Under the pieces are notes generated by a model. The model had not been told where the DNA came from. It saw only the letters and a program-made list of their open reading frames with translations, and searched no databases. The translations under genes and the position numbers were made by a program. From NCBI GenBank assembly GCA_025450955.1, contig JANWLJ010000220.1, positions 1 to 5,647 on the forward strand: a stretch of 5,647 nucleotides of DNA, in the 5' to 3' direction. Below are positions 1 to 5,474 of this stretch, piece after piece. The first letter of the stretch is position 1, and the number at the start of each line of letters is the position of its first letter. The DNA comes from Polyangium sp. (in: bacteria). GTDB taxonomy: Bacteria; Myxococcota_A; Polyangia; Palsa-1104.

Positions 1-360
<360 letters not shown>

Positions 361-372
361 AGCTACGCTTCC

Positions 373-376
373 GGAG
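373..376 (+). promoter_or_regulatory. Ribosome binding site of prfB
   Basis: GGAG lies 9 nt before the ATG at 386, in the 25-nt gap after purF. It supports ATG 386 as the start of the short zero frame that leads into the RF2 frameshift site. No promoter is evident in the gap, so transcription may continue from purF. Confidence 0.65.
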
Positions 377-385
377 CGCCCGCCG

Positions 386-1547
386 ATGGATTTCGACACC
401 CGACCGACCAAGGACCGCCTCGCCGCGCTCGCGGGGAAGCTCGACGTCCTAAGGGGGCATCTTTGACGTCGACGGTGCGCTGAGGCGCGTCCGCGAGATC
501 GACGAGCTGGCCGCCCAGCCCGCCTTCTGGAACGATCGCGACAAGGCGCAGCTCCTTTTAAAGGAGCAGGCGCAGAAGCGCTCGAGCGGCGAAGGCTGGC
601 ACAAGCAGAGGCGGGCGCTCGACGACGCGCAGGTGCTGCTCGAGCTCGCCGCGGAGGCGGGCGACGAGGCGACGGCCAAGGAAGCGGAGCAGGCCTCGCT
701 CGCGATCGAGAAGGCGGTCGAGCAGATGGAGCTCGCGCGCATGCTCTCGGGCGTAAACGATCGGCAGAACGCGCTGGTCTCGATCAACGCCGGCGCCGGC
801 GGCACCGACGCCCAGGACTGGGCCGAGATGCTGCTCCGGATGTACCTGCGCTGGTGCGAGCGGAACGGCTACAAGACCGAGGTGCTCGATCACCAGCCGG
901 GCGAGGAGGCGGGGCTCAAGAGCGCGACCTTCACCGTCGAGGGCGAGTGGGCGTTCGGCTATCTGCGCTCGGAGAACGGGGTGCACCGGCTGGTCCGGAT
1001 CTCGCCGTTCGATGCGAGCGCCCGGCGCCAGACCGCGTTCGCGGCGGTGTTCGTCTATCCCGATCTCGACGAGTCTATAGACATCCAGATCCGCGACGAG
1101 GATCTCGAGATCCAGACCTTCCGCTCGGGCGGCGCCGGCGGGCAGCACGTCAACAAGACCGAGAGCGCGGTCCGAATCATCCACAAGCCGTCGGGGATCG
1201 TGGTCGGCTGCCAGTCGGAGCGCTCGCAGCACAAGAACAAGTCGAGCGCGATGAAGATGCTGCGGGCCAAGCTCTACGAAAAAGAGGAGCAGGAGAAGGC
1301 GGCCCAGATGGGCGACGTCCACGCGCAGAAAAAGGCGATCGAGTGGGGCTCGCAGATCCGATCGTACGTGCTCGCGCCCTACCGGCTGGTCACCGACCAC
1401 CGCACCGAGCTCAAGATCGGCAACGTCGACGCGGTGCTCGACGGCGAGCTCAACGAGCTCATCCATGCTTACCTGATTCGCGGCAAGGACGAGGCGATGG
1501 TGGCGGGCAAGAAAGCGGCGGCGGCGAGCGATCCAGATACGGTGTAA
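386..1547 (+). CDS. prfB: Peptide chain release factor 2 (RF2), expressed by programmed +1 frameshift
   Basis: RF2 recognises UAA and UGA stop codons in the ribosomal A site and triggers hydrolysis of peptidyl-tRNA. ATG 386 opens a frame of 26 codons ending in TGA 464-466. Skipping T464 continues in the frame that runs to TAA 1545-1547, giving 386 residues from join(386..463,465..1547), against 365 in E. coli. The joined sequence LRGHL-DVDG matches the family across the junction (E. coli LRGYL-DYDA). The stop-codon reading tripeptide SPF is at residues 206-208 and the catalytic GGQ at 251-253, within one residue of the E. coli positions. The helical domain 1 covers about residues 1-110. A short Lys/Ala-rich tail of about 20 residues extends past the usual end. 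Residues 38-44 of the post-shift domain (bases about 576-593) look less family-like. Calling the product from GTG 633 alone would lose domain 1. prfB and lysS share a reading frame and are separated by 69 nt. Confidence 0.96.
452..467 (+). promoter_or_regulatory. RF2 programmed +1 frameshift site
   Basis: The site reads AGGGGG (452-457), CAT (458-460), CTT (461-463), TGA (464-466), C467. The classical E. coli prfB site is AGGGGG-TAT-CTT-TGA-C, so the internal Shine-Dalgarno element, its 3-nt spacing, the slippery CTT and the weak TGAC stop context are all kept; only one base of the spacer differs. In the known mechanism, scarce RF2 slows termination at TGA, the peptidyl-tRNA on CTT slips to TTT, and translation resumes at GAC 465, so RF2 limits its own synthesis. 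Both flanking frames encode recognisable RF2 sequence, which argues against a sequencing error. Confidence 0.97.
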
Positions 1548-1563
1548 ATTTTTTCCGTTCGTC

Positions 1564-1572
1564 TGTGGATAA
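1564..1572 (-). promoter_or_regulatory. DnaA box 1 (perfect nonamer)
   Basis: The + strand reads TGTGGATAA, the exact reverse complement of TTATCCACA, the high-affinity DnaA box (R1/R4 type in E. coli oriC). It sits in the 69-nt gap between prfB and lysS. Sequence identity to the consensus is exact; actual DnaA binding is inferred. Confidence 0.6.
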
Positions 1573-1574
1573 CT

Positions 1575-1597
1575 AGGGCTGCTCGACGTGAAGCCCT
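1575..1597. repeat. 6-bp inverted repeat between the DnaA boxes
   Basis: AGGGCT (1575-1580) and AGCCCT (1592-1597) are perfect inverted copies separated by 11 nt. The right arm ends on the first base of DnaA box 2. It could be a small hairpin or a dimer operator. It is not a convincing terminator, because no T-run follows the right arm. Confidence 0.4.
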
Positions 1598-1605
1598 GTG
1601 GATAA
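1597..1605 (-). promoter_or_regulatory. DnaA box 2 (perfect nonamer)
   Basis: This is a second exact TGTGGATAA (TTATCCACA on the - strand), in the same orientation as box 1 and starting exactly 33 bp after it. The identity extends one base upstream (CTGTGGATAA in both). The box overlaps a GATAAT sequence (1601-1606) that could act as a -10 element for lysS, although no matching -35 was found. Confidence 0.6.
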
Positions 1606-1607
1606 TC

Positions 1608-1616
1608 TGTGAAAAA
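1608..1616 (-). promoter_or_regulatory. Candidate DnaA box 3 (variant), abutting lysS ATG
   Basis: TGTGAAAAA on the + strand is TTTTTCACA on the - strand, which fits the relaxed DnaA consensus TTWTNCACA. It starts 11 bp after box 2 in the same orientation and ends at the base before the lysS start codon. On its own this match is weak; its value comes from the phasing with the two perfect boxes. Confidence 0.4.
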
Positions 1617-3062
1617 ATGGCTGATGAGCAGAGCGATCTCGAAGGGCAGATGCGGGCGCGCGAGGAGGCGGTGGGGGCGCTGCGCGAGCGCGGGATAAAC
1701 CCGTATCCGAACGATTTTCGGACCACCCATCAAATCGCCGAGCTGCCGCGCGAGCTGTCGGCGCTGCCGAACGAGCCGGAGATCACCGCCGAGGCGCCGC
1801 GCTTTTCGGTGGCCGGGCGGCTCATGCAGGTCAACGAGATGGGCAAGGCCCGCTTTCTCTTTTTGCGCGGAGACCAAGGCGAGCTGGTGCAGCTCTACGT
1901 CAAGGCGGACAACGCCGAGGCGTTCGCGGTCGCCAAGGAGCTGCAGCTCGGCGACCTGGTCGGCGTGCGCGGCCCGCTGTTTCGCACCCGCAAGGAGAAG
2001 CGCGCGCTCAAGGCCGAGGCGCTGCGCCTGCTCACCAAGGCGCTCCGGCCTTTGCCGGGCAAGGTGCTGCAGGAGGGCCACGACGTCACCGACGTGGGGA
2101 TGCTCTATCGGCAGCGCTACCTCGATCTGATCGTGCATCCGGAGAAGGCCGAGGTGTTCCGCAAGCGGGCGCGCATCATCTCGGGGATTCGCCGCTTCTT
2201 CGACGAGCGCGGGTTCGTCGAGTGCGAGACCCGGATGCTGGTCGCCACCAACGGCGGGGCGGCGGCGCGGCCCTTTACCACCCATCACAACGCGCTCGGG
2301 ATCGATCTGTTCCTGCGCATCGCCACCGAGCTCGATCTCAAGCGGCTGGTGGTGGGCGGGATCGATCGGGTCTACGAGATTGGGCGGCTGTTTCGCAACG
2401 AAGGGATGGACCGCACCCACAACCCCGAGTTCACCACCATCGAGTTCTACCAGGCCTACGCCACCTACGAAGCGCTGATGACCTTGACCGAGGAGCTGTT
2501 CGAGAAGCTGGCGCTCGACGTCTGTGGCTCGACCGAGCTCGAGGTGCAGGGGCAGAAGATTTCGCTCGAGGCGCCGTTTCGCCGGGTGACCATGCTCGAG
2601 GCGGTGCTCGAGAAGCGGCCCGACCTGCCCGAGGCCGAGCGTTCGGGCAAGGCGCTCGTCGACGCCTACGAGGCGCTGGTCGAGCCGACCCTGATTCAGC
2701 CGACCTTCGTCACCCAATATCCGATCGAGGTCTCGCCGCTGGCGCGCCGAAACGATCGCGATCCGCGCTTCACCGATCGCTTCGAGCTGTTCATCGGCGG
2801 GCGCGAGTACGCCAACGCGTTTTCCGAGCTGAACGATCCGATCGATCAGCGCGGCCGGTTCGAGGCGCAGGCCAGGGCCAAGGCGGGCGGCGACGAAGAG
2901 GCGATGGACTACGACGAGGACTTCTGCCGCGCGCTCGAGTACGGCATGCCGCCCACCGCCGGCGAGGGGATCGGGATCGATCGGCTGGTCATGCTCCTCA
3001 CCAATCAGCCGTCGATCCGCGACGTGATCCTGTTTCCGCAGATGAGGCCGGATGAGCGGTAG
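1617..3062 (+). CDS. lysS: Lysyl-tRNA synthetase, class II (LysRS)
   Basis: LysRS charges tRNA-Lys with lysine at the expense of ATP in the cytoplasm. The 481-residue product has an N-terminal OB-fold anticodon-binding domain (about residues 55-150) and a class II catalytic core: motif 1 around 195-215, motif 2 with FRNEG at 259-263 and HNPEFT after it, and motif 3 GEGIGIDR at 449-456. Residues equivalent to the E. coli lysine-binding set are present: E238, E276, Y278, N400, F402 and E404. Two oddities stand out: the near-invariant motif 1 proline is Arg206, and about 22 residues are missing relative to E. coli (505 residues) between motif 2 and motif 3. ELDLKR also has Asp240 where Tyr or His is usual. 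ATG 1617 fits the usual N-terminus; the frame is open upstream to the prfB stop but contains no ATG, GTG or TTG start. No Shine-Dalgarno is visible; the leader ends in an A-run. The stop is TAG 3060-3062. Confidence 0.96.
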   Translation: MADEQSDLEGQMRAREEAVGALRERGINPYPNDFRTTHQIAELPRELSALPNEPEITAEAPRFSVAGRLMQVNEMGKARFLFLRGDQGELVQLYVKADNAEAFAVAKELQLGDLVGVRGPLFRTRKEKRALKAEALRLLTKALRPLPGKVLQEGHDVTDVGMLYRQRYLDLIVHPEKAEVFRKRARIISGIRRFFDERGFVECETRMLVATNGGAAARPFTTHHNALGIDLFLRIATELDLKRLVVGGIDRVYEIGRLFRNEGMDRTHNPEFTTIEFYQAYATYEALMTLTEELFEKLALDVCGSTELEVQGQKISLEAPFRRVTMLEAVLEKRPDLPEAERSGKALVDAYEALVEPTLIQPTFVTQYPIEVSPLARRNDRDPRFTDRFELFIGGREYANAFSELNDPIDQRGRFEAQARAKAGGDEEAMDYDEDFCRALEYGMPPTAGEGIGIDRLVMLLTNQPSIRDVILFPQMRPDER

Positions 3063-3069
3063 CGAATAG

Positions 3070-4689
3070 ATGGGGTCCGGGTTTTATTGGCTGGTGGCGC
3101 TGCGCTATCTGCGGATGCGCTCGCTCCGCTCGGCCAAGGTCTACCTGGTGCCGGCGATCATTGGCGTGCTGCTGCTCGCCACCGCGCTCACCAATCACTG
3201 GCTGGCGCACACCCACGTGGTGCGGCTCGAAGAGTTCCACGACGCGCACCAGGGCGCGCTCGAGCTCGCCAAGATCGGGATGATCGTCGCCTTCGTGCTG
3301 GTCGGGGTGTTCGTGCTGCTGGTCCGGCGGCTCACCATCTTCACCACCATCTCGACCTACGGGCTGTTTCTCGGCACCGGCGCGCTGGTGATCGCGCTCA
3401 GCGTGATGTCGGGCTTCGAGCGCGATCTGCGGAACAAGATCCTCGGCGCCAACGCCGACGTGGTGATCACCCGGCCGCACGGGCCGTTCACCGATTACGA
3501 CAAGCTGCGCGCCGAGGCGATCAAGCTGCCCGAGGTCACGGGCGCCACGCCGTATGTCTCGAGCGAGGCGATCATCTCGTCGAGCTCGAACCTGGCGGGG
3601 GTGGTGCTCAAGGGAATCGATCCGGCGACGGTGGGGAAGGTGACCAAGCTGTCGGGGCAGATCGACACCGGCAGCCTCGACTATCTGGTCCATCCGGAGA
3701 AGCTGCGCGACATCTCGCCGCCGGTCTTCGACGACGATCTCGATCTCGACGCGCCCAAGCCGCCCAAGTCCGCGAAGCCGCAAAAAACCTCCAAGTCGGA
3801 GTCAAAGCTGGTCGAGCTCGTGCCCGCTGGAAAAAAGGAGGGTGCGGCGAGCCAGAAAGAGGCGGTGGCGCCCGAGCCGCGGCGGGTCGTGCCGGGGGTG
3901 ATCGTCGGGCGCGAGCTGGCCAAGAGCTTGCGGGTGTTCGTCGGCGACGACGTCAAGATCGTGTCGCCGAACGGCGGGATCGGGCCGACCGGGCCGATGC
4001 CCAAGTCGCGGCCGTTCCGGGTGGCGGGGATCTTCTTTTCCGGGATGTACGAGTACGACTCGAAGTACGTCTACCTGGCGATCCCGGCGGCGCAGAAGTT
4101 TTTGGGCGAGCCGGGCGTGGTGACCGGCCTCGAGCTCAAGGTGCGCGATCCCGATCGCACCGGCCCGGTGGTGGACAAGCTCAAGAGCCTGCTCGGCTCG
4201 GCGGGCGGCTACGAGGTGGAGGACTGGCAGGAGCTCAACCGCAACCTCTTCTCGGCGCTCAAGCTCGAGAAGATCGCGATGTTCATCGTGCTGTGCTTCA
4301 TCATCTTGGTGGCGGCGTTTTCGATCATCGCCAACGGGATCATGCTGGTGATGGAGAAGGGGCGCGAGATCGCCATCCTCAAATCGATGGGGGCGAGCGA
4401 CCGGGCGATCCTGGTGGTGTTCATGCTGCTCGGGCTCTACATGGGCGGGCTCGGGACCCTGGCCGGGATCGGCACCGGGATCGTCGCCTGCCTCTCGCTC
4501 GCGCGCTGGGGGCTGTCGCTCGATCCCGACGTCTACTACATCACCCAGCTCCCGGTCCGGATGAGCCCGAGCGAGATCGCCGCGGTGGCCGGCGCCGCCA
4601 TCCTCATCGCGATTCTCGCCACGTTGTACCCCGCCTGGGTCGCCGCGCGCCTCAAGCCCGTCGAAGGCTTGCGCGAAGGCAATCATTAA
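3070..4689 (+). CDS. lolC: Lipoprotein-releasing ABC transporter permease, LolC/LolE family, with N-terminal and periplasmic insertions
   Basis: LolC/LolE permeases work with LolD in the inner membrane to extract lipoproteins and pass them to the periplasmic carrier LolA. The 539-residue protein begins with the family's amphipathic start (FYWLVALRYLR, residues 5-15). It then has an extra hydrophobic hairpin (about 24-41 and 69-85) before the expected first membrane segment (about 90-112) and LSVMSGFERDLRNKILG (110-126). The periplasmic domain spans about 115-400 and includes a Lys/Pro/Ser/Ala linker (about 218-272), followed by PGVIVGRELAKSL. Three C-terminal membrane segments (about 402-425, 447-478 and 503-521) and the YPAW-AAR-KP-EGLR ending are typical (a MacB/FtsX-type fold). 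Family members are usually near 400-420 residues, so the insertions explain the length. A stop codon at 3067-3069 fixes ATG 3070 as the earliest start; no good ribosome binding site is seen. Whether it is LolC, LolE or a single-permease LolF cannot be told. Confidence 0.9.
   Translation: MGSGFYWLVALRYLRMRSLRSAKVYLVPAIIGVLLLATALTNHWLAHTHVVRLEEFHDAHQGALELAKIGMIVAFVLVGVFVLLVRRLTIFTTISTYGLFLGTGALVIALSVMSGFERDLRNKILGANADVVITRPHGPFTDYDKLRAEAIKLPEVTGATPYVSSEAIISSSSNLAGVVLKGIDPATVGKVTKLSGQIDTGSLDYLVHPEKLRDISPPVFDDDLDLDAPKPPKSAKPQKTSKSESKLVELVPAGKKEGAASQKEAVAPEPRRVVPGVIVGRELAKSLRVFVGDDVKIVSPNGGIGPTGPMPKSRPFRVAGIFFSGMYEYDSKYVYLAIPAAQKFLGEPGVVTGLELKVRDPDRTGPVVDKLKSLLGSAGGYEVEDWQELNRNLFSALKLEKIAMFIVLCFIILVAAFSIIANGIMLVMEKGREIAILKSMGASDRAILVVFMLLGLYMGGLGTLAGIGTGIVACLSLARWGLSLDPDVYYITQLPVRMSPSEIAAVAGAAILIAILATLYPAWVAARLKPVEGLREGNH
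3829..3837 (+). other. A_AAA_AAG slippery heptamer in the permease linker
   Basis: Within the linker the codons GGA AAA AAG place the heptamer A AAA AAG (3831-3837) in the exact phase used for -1 frameshifting in E. coli dnaX. The -1 frame is open from here through the end of the permease gene into lolD. No upstream Shine-Dalgarno-like stimulator or strong nearby downstream hairpin is evident, so function is doubtful; it is listed as a sequence fact. Confidence 0.3.
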
Positions 4690-4734
4690 TACCTGATCGC
4701 AGGCAACGCGACGAGCCGAGGGCGTGTCCATTCG

Positions 4735-4763
4735 TTGACACCGTCGGATCTGATCGATACGCT
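4735..4763 (+). promoter_or_regulatory. Candidate sigma70 promoter for lolD
   Basis: A perfect TTGACA (-35, 4735-4740) is followed after 17 bp by TACGCT (4758-4763), which keeps the three most conserved -10 positions (T1, A2 and T6). Transcription would start near 4769-4771, only about 5-7 nt before the lolD ATG at 4776. This agrees with the absence of a Shine-Dalgarno there and suggests a leaderless or very short-leader mRNA. The promoter is in the 86-nt gap after the permease gene. Confidence 0.5.
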
Positions 4764-4775
4764 GCGACACCTTTT

Positions 4776-5474
4776 ATGTCCGGGGCCCGGGTTGATATCC
4801 AAGGATTGCGAAAATCCTACGAACACGGCGGCCGAATCATCGAGGTGCTGAAGGGGATCGACCTCACGATCGGCGCCGGAGAGATGGTCGCGGTCGTCGG
4901 ATCGTCGGGCGTTGGAAAATCGACCCTCCTGCATGTTCTTGGAACCCTCGACCGGCCGAGCGCCGGGCGCATCACCTACGACGGCGTCGACGTGACCCGG
5001 ATGGCGCCGTCGAAGCTGGCCGATTTTCGCAACCGGACGATCGGCTTCGTGTTTCAGTTTCATCACCTGCTGCCCGAGTTCACCGCGCTCGAGAACTGCG
5101 CGATGCCCGCGCTCATCGCCGGGGAGAACCGCTCCTTTTCGCTCGACCGATCCGAGAAGCTGCTCGGGCGGGTCGGACTCGCCGATCGGGTGACCCACCG
5201 GCCGGGCGAGCTGTCCGGCGGCGAGCAGCAGCGGGTGGCGCTCGCGCGCGCGCTCATCATGGAGCCCAAGGTGCTCCTGGCCGATGAGCCGACCGGCAAC
5301 CTCGACACCCACACCGGCGAGGAGATCCACGGGCTCATCGTCGAGCTCAACCGCGAGCGCGGGATGACGATGATCGTGGTGACCCACAACGCCGACCTGG
5401 CCGCGCGCATGCCGCGGCGGGTGCGGATGGTCGACGGGGTGATCCTCGAGGGTGGCGGGAGCGCGGATGCGTAG
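4776..5474 (+). CDS. lolD: Lipoprotein-releasing system ATP-binding protein LolD
   Basis: LolD is the cytoplasmic ATPase that drives lipoprotein extraction by the Lol permease. The 232-residue protein has Walker A GSSGVGKST (42-50), the Q-loop at Gln94 within the LolD-type FQFHHLLPEFTALEN stretch (93-107), the signature LSGGEQQR (146-153), Walker B VLLADEP (166-172, with catalytic Glu171), the D-loop GNLD (174-177) and the H-loop His204. The FHHLLPEFTALEN segment separates LolD from MacB- and FtsE-like ATPases. The length matches the family. The frame is open far upstream as a shadow of the permease gene, but ATG 4776 is the only start near the expected N-terminus and no ATG, GTG or TTG precedes it in the gap. 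No Shine-Dalgarno is visible; a promoter lies just upstream. The end overlaps the next gene by 8 nt. Confidence 0.95.
   Translation: MSGARVDIQGLRKSYEHGGRIIEVLKGIDLTIGAGEMVAVVGSSGVGKSTLLHVLGTLDRPSAGRITYDGVDVTRMAPSKLADFRNRTIGFVFQFHHLLPEFTALENCAMPALIAGENRSFSLDRSEKLLGRVGLADRVTHRPGELSGGEQQRVALARALIMEPKVLLADEPTGNLDTHTGEEIHGLIVELNRERGMTMIVVTHNADLAARMPRRVRMVDGVILEGGGSADA
5457..5461 (+). promoter_or_regulatory. Ribosome binding site of the bamA-like gene, inside lolD
   Basis: GGGAG lies 5 nt before ATG 5467, inside the last codons of lolD. Together with the 8-nt overlap it suggests translational coupling of lolD and the next gene, and it supports this start. Confidence 0.6.

Noticed and set aside
633..1547. 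GTG 633 as the start of a shorter RF2.
   Set aside because: The frame is open and RF2-like back to the frameshift site at 464, and the 26-codon upstream frame also matches RF2, so the longer frameshifted product is the real one.
1548..1560. T-run (TTTTTT) after the prfB stop as a possible Rho-independent terminator.
   Set aside because: No GC-rich inverted repeat immediately precedes it, so a terminator cannot be supported.
1548..1616. The DnaA-box cluster as a chromosomal replication origin.
   Set aside because: The gap is only 69 nt, has no clear AT-rich unwinding region beyond one short T-run, and no dnaA, dnaN, gyrB or rpmH neighbours. A regulatory or titration site fits better.
558..2717. 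A 719-residue open frame on the - strand opposite prfB and lysS.
   Set aside because: It lies antisense to two clear conserved genes, crosses their intergenic gap, is Leu/Arg/His/Asp-rich low-complexity sequence as expected for a GC-rich shadow frame, and shows no recognisable domain.
4692..4703. CCTG-ATCG-CAGG small inverted repeat after the permease gene as a terminator.
   Set aside because: The stem has only 4 bp and no T-run follows.
3802..4770. A 322-residue - strand open frame opposite the permease gene.
   Set aside because: It is a shadow frame with His/Asp/Arg-rich composition and no motif, opposite a conserved gene.
3087..4775. The upstream part of an open frame that ends as LolD, suggesting a 795-residue protein.
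   Set aside because: The first part is the -1 shadow of the permease gene, Arg/Gly/Ala-rich without a domain. True LolD similarity starts at ATG 4776, so the extension is not annotated as coding.
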